NCBI GenBank assembly: GCA_965230205.1
Contig: OZ245996.1
Location: 3,658,001-3,722,000 of the forward strand
DNA from: CANLBN01 sp965230205
GTDB lineage: Bacteria; Pseudomonadota; Gammaproteobacteria; Pseudomonadales; Cellvibrionaceae
Direction: 5' to 3'
DNA length: 64,000 nt
Shown here: positions 26,430 to 35,825 of the stretch, one piece after another
How positions within the stretch are numbered: position 1 is the stretch's first letter
How the letters are laid out: the number at the start of each line of letters is the position of its first letter
Notes under the pieces: generated by a model
The model's input: the letters and a program-made list of their open reading frames with translations, nothing else
Told to the model about the DNA's origin: nothing
Database searches by the model: none
Translations under genes and position numbers: made by a program

Positions 26430-27503
26430 GTGAAAATTTTATACGGTGTACAAGCAACAGGTAATGGCCACATCACGCGCGCGCGCGCAATGAATAAAGC
26501 GCTAAAACAAAAACAACTTAACGTAGATTACCTCTTTAGCGGACGCACTAGAGAGCAGTTATTTGATATGAGCGAGTTTGGTAAGTTCTCTTGTCACTCT
26601 GGTTTAACCTTTGTGACCGATTCTGGCTCGATAAAACCTTTTGCTACTTTTCAAAAAAACAGCTTTCGTCAACTGTACAAAGATATTAACACTCTTGATT
26701 TATCTCAGTACGATTTAATACTGACTGACTTTGAACCAATTACTGCTTGGGCCGCTAGAAAGCAAAATAAAACAACAATTGCTATTGGTCATCAATACGC
26801 TTTTGAATATGACATCCCTAAATGCGGGAATAATCCTGCTACTGCCCTTTTTATGAAGTATTTCGCTCCTGCAACTGTTAGATTAGGTTTGCACTGGCAT
26901 CACTTCGGCCAACCTATTTTACCTCCAATTGCTGATACCCACCCTTATCAAGATAAAATTATTAACAATAAAATAGTCGTTTATTTAGGGTTTGAAAAAG
27001 CAGAAGCTATCATTGATTATTTAATGCCGAAAAAAGACCATCAATTTTTTGTTTATGGAAATTTTTCTTCTGAACATCATAACAAAGTTAAAAATCAAGA
27101 AAATATCCACTTATGTCCATTAAGTCGAGATGGTTTTCAAAAGGATTTAGCCGGCTGCAATGGTGTGATAACAAATGCAGGCTTTGAGTTAGCAAGTGAA
27201 GCCATACATCTTGGCAAAAAGTTATTGGTTAAACCACTAAAAGGACAAATGGAACAGTTATCCAATGCAGTAGCCTTGGAAAAATTAAACCTAGGCATGA
27301 GTATGAATAGCCTCGACCCTAATGCACTTGAACAATGGTTGTCAGGGTTTTCTGGTAAGCGTGTGGTTTATCCTAATGTTCCCAATGCACTTGTAGACTG
27401 GATCGTAAAAGGCGACTGGGAAGAAACAGAGTCGTTGACAAAGACCTTATGGGAAGAAGTCTACTCACCAGACATAGAAAATTTTATACAGCTAGCCGCT
27501 TAA
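26430..27503 (+). CDS. MJ1255/VC2487 family glycosyltransferase
   Basis: 357 residues beginning KILYGVQATGNGHITRARAM, the N-terminal glycine-rich signature of this GT-B (MurG-like) family. The C-terminal half contains GFEKAEAI, CNGVITNAGFELASEA and KPLKGQMEQLSNA, the nucleotide-sugar site. The start is GTG at 26430. The codons for HITRARA form a run of CG dinucleotides near 26473-26487. It is probably co-transcribed with the PAP2 gene; its stop overlaps the convergent tatD stop by four bases. Acceptor unknown. Confidence 0.85.
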   Translation: MKILYGVQATGNGHITRARAMNKALKQKQLNVDYLFSGRTREQLFDMSEFGKFSCHSGLTFVTDSGSIKPFATFQKNSFRQLYKDINTLDLSQYDLILTDFEPITAWAARKQNKTTIAIGHQYAFEYDIPKCGNNPATALFMKYFAPATVRLGLHWHHFGQPILPPIADTHPYQDKIINNKIVVYLGFEKAEAIIDYLMPKKDHQFFVYGNFSSEHHNKVKNQENIHLCPLSRDGFQKDLAGCNGVITNAGFELASEAIHLGKKLLVKPLKGQMEQLSNAVALEKLNLGMSMNSLDPNALEQWLSGFSGKRVVYPNVPNALVDWIVKGDWEETESLTKTLWEEVYSPDIENFIQLAA

Positions 27504-28282
27504 TTAGTCGTAGCTTTGGAAAATAATGTATTAAAATTCTGAGTAGTAATTTCTGCCAATTTTTCAAAGCTAATTCCTTTTAACTCCGCAATAAATTCTG
27601 CAACTTCACGCACATATTGTGGCTCATTGGGTTTGCCACGATAAGGAACCGGTGCCAAGTAAGGAGAATCCGTTTCAACTAATAATCTATCCAAAGGGAT
27701 TTTCTTCGCAACATCACGCAATTCATTGGCATTACGAAAAGTGACAATCCCAGAAATAGAAATCATATAGTTTAAATCCATGGCCTGCTTCGCCATTTCC
27801 CAGTTTTCAGTAAAACAGTGCAACACACCTGCATTTGTCTGACATCCCTCATCCTTAATAATAGCAATGGTATCCTCACGCGCATCGCGGGTATGAACGA
27901 TAACAGGCAATTGTGCTTTCTTTGCAGCACGCAAATGAATAGCAAAACTTTCTTGTTGTGTTTGTTTTTCCTCTTCACTGTAATAATAGTCGAGCCCTGT
28001 CTCCCCTAATGCGACGACTTTAGGGTGTTGTGACCACAAGACTAAATCATCCTCTGATGCCAGACCCTCTTTAACATCAAGGGGATGCACACCGACAGAA
28101 CACACGACCGGCTCAAATTGTTCAGCAATATTAACTACCGTTTCACGATTCTTAATGCTAATACCGACACAAAGTAATTGATGAATACCTCGCTCTAGCG
28201 CCGCATTAATCGCAGCACTTAAATTGTTATCGTATTTTTCAAGGGATAACCTGTCGAGGTGACAATGAGAATCAACTAGCAT
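27500..28282 (-). CDS. tatD: TatD family metal-dependent hydrolase
   Basis: 260 residues of the TatD family, with the N-terminal metal motif DSHCHLDRL, GVHPLDV, GETGLDYYY, IVHTRDA, HCFT and ETDSPYLAP in the right order. These are metal-dependent nucleases and hydrolases in the cytosol; a DNase or proofreading D-aminoacyl role varies by paralogue. The order holB-pilZ-tatD matches Pseudomonas. It is the last gene of that operon. Confidence 0.93.
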   Translation of the reverse strand: MLVDSHCHLDRLSLEKYDNNLSAAINAALERGIHQLLCVGISIKNRETVVNIAEQFEPVVCSVGVHPLDVKEGLASEDDLVLWSQHPKVVALGETGLDYYYSEEEKQTQQESFAIHLRAAKKAQLPVIVHTRDAREDTIAIIKDEGCQTNAGVLHCFTENWEMAKQAMDLNYMISISGIVTFRNANELRDVAKKIPLDRLLVETDSPYLAPVPYRGKPNEPQYVREVAEFIAELKGISFEKLAEITTQNFNTLFSKATTN

Positions 28283-28343
28283 TACTGAATTAACCGCTTA
28301 TAAAGGTGAAATTATTTCGAATGTGTGAGTAAAGTAATAAGAA

Positions 28344-28694
28344 TTACATCGTATGAGTAGGACGTTCAGATTCGAGTATACCCGCTAAATAGGTTTCAAT
28401 TTTATTGACTGCGACAGTATCCTGCTCAGTAAACTGAATACCAATACCGGCAGAACGGTTGCCTTGAGCACCTTTTGGCGTTATCCAAACAACCTTTCCG
28501 GCTACAGGGATTTTTTCAGGCTCATCCATTAGATTTAACAATACAAAGACTTCATCACCAATGTTATAGCTTTTATTGGTTGGGATAAATAGGCCCCCAT
28601 TACTGACATACGGCATGTAGGCTGCATATAGCACGGCTTTATCCTTTATGGTCAAAGATAAAATACCTGCACCACCTGCTGTAAAGTCTTTCAT
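28344..28694 (-). CDS. pilZ: PilZ, type IV pilus biogenesis protein
   Basis: 116 residues that match PilZ itself: GGAGILSLTIKDKAVLYAAYMPYV, NGGLFIPT, and KVVWITPKGAQGNRSAGIGIQF. The c-di-GMP-binding RxxxR motif is not present at the N-terminus, as in Pseudomonas PilZ, which acts through PilB and FimX instead. It lies between holB and tatD on one strand. Confidence 0.9.
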   Translation of the reverse strand: MKDFTAGGAGILSLTIKDKAVLYAAYMPYVSNGGLFIPTNKSYNIGDEVFVLLNLMDEPEKIPVAGKVVWITPKGAQGNRSAGIGIQFTEQDTVAVNKIETYLAGILESERPTHTM

Positions 28695-28784
28695 TGATTA
28701 TCTCCACCCTTCTTCAATTTAGGAGTCTAGAGCCTGTTAGCATTCAAATTCCTATAGTATAACGAAATAAGCCCACTAAGCAGG

Positions 28785-29813
28785 CTACTTTGACTTAATT
28801 ATAGCGTACCAATCCAGTAACAGTTCTTCTAAAAGCAACTGTTTATTAGGGTTTGCACCTTGTAACAGCTGCTTTTTTGAAAGCAGTAGTTTGTCCATAA
28901 ACCGAAAGAGCCATTGCTGGTTAAACCCAGCGGCTAATTCTTGAACTTCAACCATAAGCTTGACAAAAACATAATCTGTCGTCGAATCAACCGTCTTGGG
29001 AGGCCTATTTTCAAACTTTTTGGTAACGAGCTTATGAAGTAACTGTGGCCACCATTCAAGAATATCACTCAATTCAATATCCAACCATTCTTTGGCAATA
29101 TTCATATCAACACTAGCTGAGTTTCGCTGGGCTTGCACTAACCCCTTTAAAAACTTTTCTAATTTGTCTGTCGTATCATCATTTTCGAGCAATGAACGCG
29201 CTGCCAGCGGCGCCCCAGATGACATATCCAATATTAGCTCCATATCGCCCGAAAAGCCTAAATCTTGAAGCCAATTAATCGCTGTATCCTTTTGCGGTAA
29301 AGGCATAGAAAAGAGCTGGCAACGGCTTCGAATAGTGGCCATAACACCACTCATCACATGAGAGAACAACAAGAAAAAAGTATCTGCTGCGGGCTCTTCA
29401 AGGTTTTTTAAGAGGGCATTTGCCGCATTAATATTGAGCTGCTCCACTGGCCCCAAAATAATGACTTTTCGCCCACCTTGCTGAGCCGTAGAGGCAATCG
29501 TGCTAGATAATTGACGTATTTGATCGACTTTGATTAATTTACCTAGGTCTTCAGGAATAAGTAATAGTTTATCTGGGTGAGTGTCTGACTGGTTTAATTG
29601 GCAGCTGCGACATGTCCCACATGCTAGACCTGACTTAGGTGATAGACACAACAAGAAATCTGCCATAGCTTGTATATAATGCCATTTACCAATGCCCTGT
29701 TGACCAGAGACCAATAAAGCATGAGGCAATCGCTTTTGCTCATGTTGCTGCAGGAAGTTCTGCCAATGAGGCTGCTGCCATGGATAAGGAATTGGAGGGG
29801 AATAATCGCTCAT
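28785..29813 (-). CDS. holB: DNA polymerase III subunit delta'
   Basis: 342 residues of the clamp-loader delta' family. The Walker-A-like segment GQQGIGKWHY is degenerate (W in place of S/T), typical for delta', which does not hydrolyse ATP. The zinc cysteines CGTCRSC appear at about residues 62-68, and the SRC motif IRSRCQ near residue 161. The usual partner tmk does not precede it; a DUF2007 gene does, 4 bp upstream. It forms part of the replicative polymerase clamp loader. Confidence 0.93.
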   Translation of the reverse strand: MSDYSPPIPYPWQQPHWQNFLQQHEQKRLPHALLVSGQQGIGKWHYIQAMADFLLCLSPKSGLACGTCRSCQLNQSDTHPDKLLLIPEDLGKLIKVDQIRQLSSTIASTAQQGGRKVIILGPVEQLNINAANALLKNLEEPAADTFFLLFSHVMSGVMATIRSRCQLFSMPLPQKDTAINWLQDLGFSGDMELILDMSSGAPLAARSLLENDDTTDKLEKFLKGLVQAQRNSASVDMNIAKEWLDIELSDILEWWPQLLHKLVTKKFENRPPKTVDSTTDYVFVKLMVEVQELAAGFNQQWLFRFMDKLLLSKKQLLQGANPNKQLLLEELLLDWYAIIKSK

Positions 29814-29817
29814 AACA

Positions 29818-30135
29818 CTATAAGGGTTTATCTAAACCACAAGCCCAACAACTGGCAAATGCGGAACCATTGCTTTCACCACAACGACATATCCAGTCTT
29901 GATTATTCGTTGATGCTTTATTCATTGATTCTTTATAGTCACTGATTATTTTCTTAGCCTGAGCCACATCTTCATAGTTTACCCACAACTCGGGCCAGGA
30001 ATCTAAAAAAGACAATTCTCCGACACCACCAGCAGCGAATTCATTCCGCAATTCTGATTGAATATGAGCAGATTCAAGCAAATTCTTTACATGTGTGATG
30101 GCAAGTAGCGTTTGATCTGTATATATCTTTTGCAT
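29818..30135 (-). CDS. DUF2007-type putative signal transducing protein with zinc ribbon
   Basis: 105 residues. The N-terminal half (KIYTDQTLLAITHVKNLLESAHIQSELRNEF) is the DUF2007 domain, a ferredoxin-like small fold; the C-terminus has a CRCGESNGSAFASCWACG zinc ribbon with four cysteines. It is 4 bp upstream of holB on the same strand, so likely co-translated. Function is unknown; the family is thought to participate in signalling or ligand binding, which I cannot confirm here. Confidence 0.8.
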   Translation of the reverse strand: MQKIYTDQTLLAITHVKNLLESAHIQSELRNEFAAGGVGELSFLDSWPELWVNYEDVAQAKKIISDYKESMNKASTNNQDWICRCGESNGSAFASCWACGLDKPL

Positions 30136-30235
30136 GCTGACGTTATTTTAATTATTCGCAAATATACTGGAGAATTGCAGGTAGCCCTTCCATTGATCTA
30201 TTAATAGTAGTCGAGGGCTACCTAGGCAATTGCTA

Positions 30236-30598
30236 TTATTCACCAGGAATAAATCTACCCTCAGGAATATCTAATCGCGCTGCCACTGCTGCTGTTGCTA
30301 TAACAGTAACATAACCTTCTTCTTGAGTAACATTTAGCCCTCCTTTAACAGAGTTTACTTTAACGGAGCCAAATGGGATTTGTTGTTCAATCACCGCCTT
30401 GTCAACTTTTTCTGGACTCTGCACACCAACAGTAACCTCAACCATCATGGACTCTCGATCAATATCCATGGATCTAAATATTGAAATCGAACTGTGGTGT
30501 AATGCATCTTGAACCGCACGAACTGCCGCCTTCGTGTAATCTTCACCATGCAGGTCATTACCTGTACCCATTTCTAAAATGATTCTATGAATGGTCAT
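30236..30598 (-). CDS. Lin0512 family protein, copy 2
   Basis: 120 residues of the Lin0512 family (uncharacterised): ILEMGTGNDLHGEDYTKAAVRAVQDALHHSSISIFRS, then VEVTVGVQSPEKVDKAVI. It follows its paralogue by 2 bp and shares the LEMG-G-DL-G-DYTKAAVRA and VGV-PEKVDK patterns with it. No membrane segments or catalytic motif are evident to me. The pair may form a hetero-oligomer. Confidence 0.85.
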   Translation of the reverse strand: MTIHRIILEMGTGNDLHGEDYTKAAVRAVQDALHHSSISIFRSMDIDRESMMVEVTVGVQSPEKVDKAVIEQQIPFGSVKVNSVKGGLNVTQEEGYVTVIATAAVAARLDIPEGRFIPGE

Positions 30599-30600
30599 AA

Positions 30601-30969
30601 TTAAGCCTCCTGCTCTGGATTTTCGTTATCAATTAAATTCAGATAAACCACTGCAGCGGCATTAGCAACGACCGTCACCTTAGTGCCACAATCAGCAACA
30701 ATATCCAAACCGCCCTCAACAACCTCAACAGTCGCAGAACCATAAGGCAATACTGCTTTCACTTGCTCTTTATCAACCTTCTCTGGCTTAGCCACACCGA
30801 TAGATACTTCAATTTTCATAGCTTCTTTAGGAACGCCAAAAGCTGGAGCAACTGTTAAGGAGTTATGCCATAAAGCATCCTTTAAAGCTCGAACAGCAGC
30901 CTTTGTATAATCCGCGCCCTGGAGATCAGTGCCCATCCCCATTTCTAAAACCATTCTTTTAAATGCCAT
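30601..30969 (-). CDS. Lin0512 family protein, copy 1
   Basis: 122 residues of the same family: VLEMGMGTDLQGADYTKAAVRALKDALWHNSLTVAPAFG, then KIEVSIGVAKPEKVDKEQVKAVLPYGSATVEVVEGG. It is the first gene of a two-gene operon with its paralogue. It lies upstream of nothing else on this strand but the terminator and tRNAs. Function is unknown; divergence between the two copies is greatest in the middle and C-terminus. Confidence 0.85.
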   Translation of the reverse strand: MAFKRMVLEMGMGTDLQGADYTKAAVRALKDALWHNSLTVAPAFGVPKEAMKIEVSIGVAKPEKVDKEQVKAVLPYGSATVEVVEGGLDIVADCGTKVTVVANAAAVVYLNLIDNENPEQEA

Positions 30970-31228
30970 AGTACGTTCTCATTCAGTGATTGAGTCTGGT
31001 TAATTATTCAAATAGCCTCTCGGGCCAGATTATAAATGCCCATATAAAGTATCAGCAAATGCTAAAAGCATTTCATATAAATTTATTTTCATAACGGTTG
31101 AGGAAATTCTAACATTCACCCTAAAAACGGCTTCAACATTATTAAGCTGTTTGCCCGTCAATAAACGAATACGTCACTTACACTCGCTTTATCATCGATT
31201 TACATAATTTATGTCAATCGATAGGCAC

Positions 31229-31257
31229 AAAAAAGCCCTCACAAGGAGGGCTTTTTT
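31229..31257 (-). terminator. Rho-independent terminator after the tRNA-Val/tRNA-Asp unit
   Basis: AAAAAAGCCCTC and GAGGGCTTTTTT form a perfect 12-bp stem around ACAAG, 8 bp beyond the tRNA-Asp CCA end. It is symmetric and may also terminate in the other direction. Confidence 0.85.
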
Positions 31258-31265
31258 GCTGTATA

Positions 31266-31342
31266 TGGCGGACCGGACGGGACTCGAACCCGCGACCTCC
31301 GGCGTGACAGGCCGGCATTCTAACCAGCTGAACTACCGGTCC
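31266..31342 (-). tRNA. tRNA-Asp (anticodon GTC)
   Basis: Reading the minus strand gives a 77-nt cloverleaf starting GGACCGG and ending CCGGTCCGCCA, with anticodon loop CCTGTCACG and TpsiC arm GGTTCGAGTCC. The CCA end is encoded. It follows tRNA-Val in the same transcript. Confidence 0.97.
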
Positions 31343-31356
31343 GAATAGAATGTTTT

Positions 31357-31432
31357 TGGTGGGTGGTACAGGGGTCGAACCTGTGACCTACGCCTTGTAA
31401 GGGCGCCGCTCTACCAACTGAGCTAACCACCC
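31357..31432 (-). tRNA. tRNA-Val (anticodon TAC)
   Basis: A 76-nt cloverleaf starting GGGTGGT, anticodon loop CCTTACAAG, and an encoded CCA (acceptor ACCACCCACCA). It is first in the unit Val-Asp and is transcribed from the promoter at 31451-31478. Confidence 0.97.
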
Positions 31433-31450
31433 GTCGTTGAAGAGGTGCGC

Positions 31451-31478
31451 ATTCTACCCGATAATTTATTCTTGTCAA
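31451..31478 (-). promoter_or_regulatory. Sigma-70 promoter of the tRNA-Val/Asp unit
   Basis: TTGACA (31478-31473), a 16-bp spacer and TAGAAT (31456-31451) read toward tRNA-Val. Just after the -10 comes GCGCACCTC, a G/C discriminator identical to the one in the tRNA-Pro unit promoter. Confidence 0.8.
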
Positions 31479-31613
31479 ACAAATTAAGCAGTTGAATTGC
31501 ACTTATTTTTCATAGACTATATTTGGCAGAAAATGACTAAAACTTGATCGGTTATTTTGCTGTAAAAATACTGATCAGAATAACAACAATTTCAACGATA
31601 TCGCTGGAAAAAT

Positions 31614-33083
31614 ATGCACCCTATGCTTAGGTATATTATAGCAGTAATAGCTTTTGTCCTGTCTATCCCTGCATATGCAGATATCTATGATAATTCCCTT
31701 CCCTATGCCAATATCATCATCGCATTCCTATGTGTCTGCTGCCTACTGCAAGCATTTATCATCATTGGTTTAAAACGAAGCAGAGAGAAATATTTAAATG
31801 CAGAGGAGGAATTAAAAAATAAACATAAAGATTTAGAAGCCCGTGTTCTAGAGCGCAGTGAAAAGCTATACAACCTCAACAGTCAACTTTATGAGGAGAT
31901 TGCAAATCACGAAATTACTGAAGAGCTATTGCGAGCCACCCAAGGCTATATTCAAAATATTATCAATTCTATGCCATCAATTATTATCGGCGTCACCCGC
32001 GATGGTGTTATTACCCATTGGAATACAGCCGCTCGTCAGGCAACAGGTATTAATTATGATAAAGCGTTAGGGTTCTTATTATCTGATATTGCACCAGAAT
32101 TAAACATCGACGAGAACCTTATTGACAAAGCAATAGACTTACAAAAAACTCAGAAAAGAGAAAACCGCCAGGAAGGCCATGGTAGCCAAGCAAAATATAG
32201 CGACCTTACTATTTACCCATTGCTTTCCACCGAAATTGAGGGAGCCGTTATCCGTATCGACGATGTTACCCTGAGCGTTAGACTGGAAACCATGATGATT
32301 CAAAATGAAAAAATGAATTCATTGGGAGAACTAGCGGCAGGTGTCGCCCACGAAATTAATAATCCACTTGGCACAATATTACAAAGCATCCAAAATATTA
32401 AACGGCGTACATCTCTCACATTGACAGCAAATCGAGCAGCAGCTGAAGAAGCGGATATATCGCTGGCCAATATGAATGACTATTTAAAAAATAGGCGTAT
32501 TTTAGACTTTTTAGATGATATTAAAGATGCAGGGGAACGCGCTACACTCATTGTTAAAAACATGTTGGAGTTTTCACGAGAGCAAAATAAACAATTTGAA
32601 TCTGTCGATATGACTGAGCTACTAGATCGCTCTATTGAGCTCGCATTGCACTCAATGAATGCCAATCAATCAAATGGCGCTAGTGGTACACACATCATTA
32701 AACATTACCCAGATACTCACCCACCGGTTCCTTGTTCATCAGCAGAAATACAACAGGTCATTCTAAATTTATTAAGTAATTCCTATCATGCATTTAATGA
32801 TTCAGAAAAAGACGGTACATTAGAAATTCACATCACTTTATCTTTCTCTAATAACAATGCCAACATAGAAATTAAAGACAATGGTCCAGGAATGGACTCC
32901 TGGACTCAAAGGCATATCTTTGATCCATTCTTTACAACCAAAGAAGTCGGGAAAGGAACAGGGTTAGGCTTGTCTGTTTCTTATTTTATTATTACTGAGC
33001 ACCACAGAGGAAGCATAACAGTCGACGCCGAAGAAGGTAACGGTGCGATATTCAGTATTCAGATTCCTCTAAAGGATAACTAA
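31614..33083 (+). CDS. Membrane-bound PAS sensor histidine kinase
   Basis: 489 residues. A signal-like/first transmembrane segment (residues 5-22) and a second (about 34-54) enclose a very short periplasmic loop of about 12 residues, so sensing is probably intracellular or in the membrane. A coiled-coil (60-115) leads to a PAS domain (about 115-220, IINSMPSIIIGVTRDGVITHWN). The HisKA H-box is AAGVAHEINNPLG; HATPase motifs are NLLSNSYHAF, DNGPGMD and GKGTGLGLS. The H-box resembles NtrB-type kinases. No response regulator is adjacent. Confidence 0.92.
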   Translation: MHPMLRYIIAVIAFVLSIPAYADIYDNSLPYANIIIAFLCVCCLLQAFIIIGLKRSREKYLNAEEELKNKHKDLEARVLERSEKLYNLNSQLYEEIANHEITEELLRATQGYIQNIINSMPSIIIGVTRDGVITHWNTAARQATGINYDKALGFLLSDIAPELNIDENLIDKAIDLQKTQKRENRQEGHGSQAKYSDLTIYPLLSTEIEGAVIRIDDVTLSVRLETMMIQNEKMNSLGELAAGVAHEINNPLGTILQSIQNIKRRTSLTLTANRAAAEEADISLANMNDYLKNRRILDFLDDIKDAGERATLIVKNMLEFSREQNKQFESVDMTELLDRSIELALHSMNANQSNGASGTHIIKHYPDTHPPVPCSSAEIQQVILNLLSNSYHAFNDSEKDGTLEIHITLSFSNNNANIEIKDNGPGMDSWTQRHIFDPFFTTKEVGKGTGLGLSVSYFIITEHHRGSITVDAEEGNGAIFSIQIPLKDN

Positions 33084-33121
33084 ACTCTAAAGACAACGAT
33101 GTCTTATAATTACCTAAAGTG

Positions 33122-33610
33122 TCATAAAGGTAATTGTTGGTACTTTCCATCGACATAGATCAATGGGTTAACATCCACCTCAGGAATAATTACATCCGTT
33201 AAACGACCTATAACAATCTGGTGAGTACCGTATTCATGGTTTTCGTTATCCACTTCACAAAGGAAAACCGCTTGGGCTGTTTGCAAATAAGGTAAGTTTG
33301 TTAATTCATGATGAGCCCAATCACCTACAGAAAAGCGCTCTTCTGCTGCATCTTTCTGGGCACACTTATTAGACACATCTTGCTGTTCTGCACCTAAAAT
33401 ATTAATCGCTAAAGGCTGCCCCTTAACAAGAAAGGGCTGTATTGCAGCAGTTTTATTCACACATACCAATAGTGATGCAGGATCGTCAGATAATGATGTA
33501 ACCGATGAGGCCGTCATTGCATACCTATCATTACCAACCTTCGTAGTGACAACACAAACACCTGATGCCAGACGACGCATCCCTAAACGCAAACCTTCTG
33601 CTAACTGCAT
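33122..33610 (-). CDS. Flavin reductase family protein
   Basis: 162 residues of the flavin reductase-like FMN-binding fold: RLASGVCVVTT, MTASSVTSLSDDPASLLVCVNKTA, and the C-terminal VDVNPLIYVDGKYQQL. Such proteins supply reduced flavin to a two-component monooxygenase (HpaC-type) or act alone. It is convergent with the histidine kinase gene. The partner oxygenase is not evident. Confidence 0.88.
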   Translation of the reverse strand: MQLAEGLRLGMRRLASGVCVVTTKVGNDRYAMTASSVTSLSDDPASLLVCVNKTAAIQPFLVKGQPLAINILGAEQQDVSNKCAQKDAAEERFSVGDWAHHELTNLPYLQTAQAVFLCEVDNENHEYGTHQIVIGRLTDVIIPEVDVNPLIYVDGKYQQLPL

Positions 33611-34102
33611 TGAAAAAACCTTACTATCTCAAAAATAGGGGGAATTATGCTTTAGTATAATCCCACAAGCAAATAAGTAAAAAGAAAGAACAATAATTAC
33701 TCGAGGTATTCGCAAAAAGTAGATGAAGCTTATATTTATGATCATCAGCCCCACTACCATTAAAAACCTCTGCCCTAACGATATAAATGTAAAAGGAAAA
33801 TGGCATTTTCTATTGAAATCAAAGACTTAAATTTATTTACTAGAGAATCTATAAACTATATAGCCCTAACCTCAAATACCACCAAGCTCTTTTGCTCAAG
33901 AAATCACCTTATAGCTTATATAGGTTACCGAAAGTAGTAGGCTAGCAAATAGAGTACAAGGTCTATCTATATTCTAATTATTATGTATATACACCATTTC
34001 AATAATGCTAGTTAATATTTGAATTGGATTTTACCTAAGCCGTTCTATACCCTGTGGCCACACATAATGAATAATATTAAAAAATAAAAAGTGGAGACTA
34101 TT
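33611..34102. other. Intergenic region upstream of the peptide ABC operon
   Basis: 492 bp, AT-rich, no plausible open frame. It must contain the divergent promoters of the flavin reductase and the dppA-like gene. I see no clear operator; a TGGCAT...TTGAAA pair near 33800 has the wrong spacing for sigma-54. Confidence 0.4.
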
Positions 34103-35662
34103 ATGATAAAACAAGCCGTCAACTCACTCGCAATACTTGCGCTGAGTGCAGGCATCATGATCAATGCACAAGCAAATACTGTGAAGATTGCCTATGATGC
34201 AGATCCCGTTACATTAGACCCACAGGAACAACTCAGCGGAGGTATGCTTCAGTTTTCGCATATGGCTTTCGACCCACTAGTGCGCTGGGATAGAGAATTA
34301 GGGTTTGAACCACGCCTAGCCGAAAAATGGAAGCGAATCGATGAAAAAACTATGCGCTTTACATTACGCAAAGGTGTCACATTCCATTCAGGTAATAAAC
34401 TCACCTCAAAAGATATTCAATTTTCATTTAACCGTCTAAAGGAATCACCAGACTTTAAAGGTATATTCACAGAATTTGAAAGTGTCAATATTATTGATGA
34501 CCACACCTTTGATTTGGTGACTAAATCAGCATTTCCATTAGTATTAAATAATGCAACCTATATCTTTGCCATGGATAGCAAATTTTATTCAGGTAAAGAT
34601 GCCTCAGGTAAGAATAAAGATGAGATTGTTAAGAGTGGCAATTCTTTTGCTTCACGCAACCTCTCAGGAACTGGCCCTTATATTGTCTCCAATCGCGAAC
34701 AAGGTGTCCGCGTTGATTTTAAGCGTTATGCAAACTACTGGGATAAAAAATCTAAAGGCAACGTTGATAACATCATTCTCACACCCATTAAAGAGTCTCC
34801 AACTCGTGTGGCAGCCCTGCTCGCTGGTGATGTTGACTTTATTGCCCCAGTTCCACCTACCGACCACGATCGTATCAAAAAAAGTAACAACGTTGACCTT
34901 GTGACGATGTCTGGAACACGAATTATCACATTCCAAATGAATCAAGAGCGTGTCGAAGCCTTCAAAGACGCTCGTGTGCGACTAGCAATGGCCTACGCTG
35001 TTAACCAGGAAGGCATTGTCAAAAAAATCATGAAAAATTTCGCCACACCAGCCGCACAAATGAGCCCTGAAGGATATTTAGGTTACAATTCAAGCCTGAA
35101 ACCTCGCTACGACTTGAAAAAAGCCAAGCAACTCATGAAAGAAGCAGGTTATGAAAAAGGCTTTTCAGTAACGATGCTTGCTCCCAACAATCGTTATGTC
35201 AATGATGAGAAGATTGCTCAGGCAGTTGCTTCAATGTTAGGGAAAATTGGGATCAAAGTTGATTTAAAGACAATGCCTAAAGCACAGTACTGGCCCGCAT
35301 ATGATGCTCGCTCTGGAGATATGCAAATGATTGGTTGGCATGCTGATACTGAAGACTCAAATAATTTTTATGAGTTTTTAGTTGCTTGTGTCAATAAAGA
35401 AACAGGCCGAGGTCAATACAATAGCGGTAACTACTGTAATAAGAATGTCGATGCAATGATTGATCAAGCCAATACGGAAACAGATCCCTCTAAGCGTGCT
35501 GATATTATGCAAAAAGTAGAACAGATTTTATTCAACGAAGCTGCATTTATTCCCCTGCATTGGCAAGACCTTTCATGGGCGGCTAAAAAAGGGGTTAATG
35601 TTTCCCCCATAGTCAATAAAATGAACTATCCATATTTAGGAGACTTGGTTATCAAAAAATAA
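34103..35662 (+). CDS. Peptide ABC transporter substrate-binding protein
   Basis: About 519 residues with a signal peptide (KQAVNSLAILALSAGIMINAQA) and the extracellular solute-binding family 5 fold: VTLDPQEQLSGG, RFTLRKGVTFHSGNKLTSKDIQFS, LSGTGPYIV and YFDYNSG-like end. ATG 34103 has GGAG six bases upstream; the GTG at 34091 overlaps that site. It binds peptides or similar solutes in the periplasm and delivers them to the permease encoded downstream. It is followed by a hairpin terminator, which would give it higher expression than the rest. Confidence 0.93.
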   Translation: MIKQAVNSLAILALSAGIMINAQANTVKIAYDADPVTLDPQEQLSGGMLQFSHMAFDPLVRWDRELGFEPRLAEKWKRIDEKTMRFTLRKGVTFHSGNKLTSKDIQFSFNRLKESPDFKGIFTEFESVNIIDDHTFDLVTKSAFPLVLNNATYIFAMDSKFYSGKDASGKNKDEIVKSGNSFASRNLSGTGPYIVSNREQGVRVDFKRYANYWDKKSKGNVDNIILTPIKESPTRVAALLAGDVDFIAPVPPTDHDRIKKSNNVDLVTMSGTRIITFQMNQERVEAFKDARVRLAMAYAVNQEGIVKKIMKNFATPAAQMSPEGYLGYNSSLKPRYDLKKAKQLMKEAGYEKGFSVTMLAPNNRYVNDEKIAQAVASMLGKIGIKVDLKTMPKAQYWPAYDARSGDMQMIGWHADTEDSNNFYEFLVACVNKETGRGQYNSGNYCNKNVDAMIDQANTETDPSKRADIMQKVEQILFNEAAFIPLHWQDLSWAAKKGVNVSPIVNKMNYPYLGDLVIKK

Positions 35663-35680
35663 TCATTACAATAAAACAAT

Positions 35681-35708
35681 GCTTGGGCGCAATCGCCCAA
35701 GCTCTTTT
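35681..35708 (+). terminator. Stem-loop after the substrate-binding protein gene
   Basis: GCTTGGGCG and CGCCCAAGC form a 9-bp stem around CAAT, followed by TCTTTT, 19 bp past the stop. In peptide ABC operons such intercistronic hairpins often raise the level of the binding protein mRNA over the permease genes. Confidence 0.75.
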
Positions 35709-35825
35709 AAGCTTTACTAGACTAGCATTAGAACACCTTGTTGTCACTGCAAATCTACTATAGATTTCAAATATTTATAATTATAAAAAATACCGATAGA
35801 GAGAAGGCCGAAAGGCAAAATATCC

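Noticed and set aside
26473..26487. CG dinucleotide run
   Set aside because: It encodes conserved residues HITRARA of the glycosyltransferase and needs no other explanation.
33795..33830. Possible sigma-54 promoter before the peptide ABC operon
   Set aside because: The TGGCAT and TTGAAA elements have the wrong spacing and imperfect bases.
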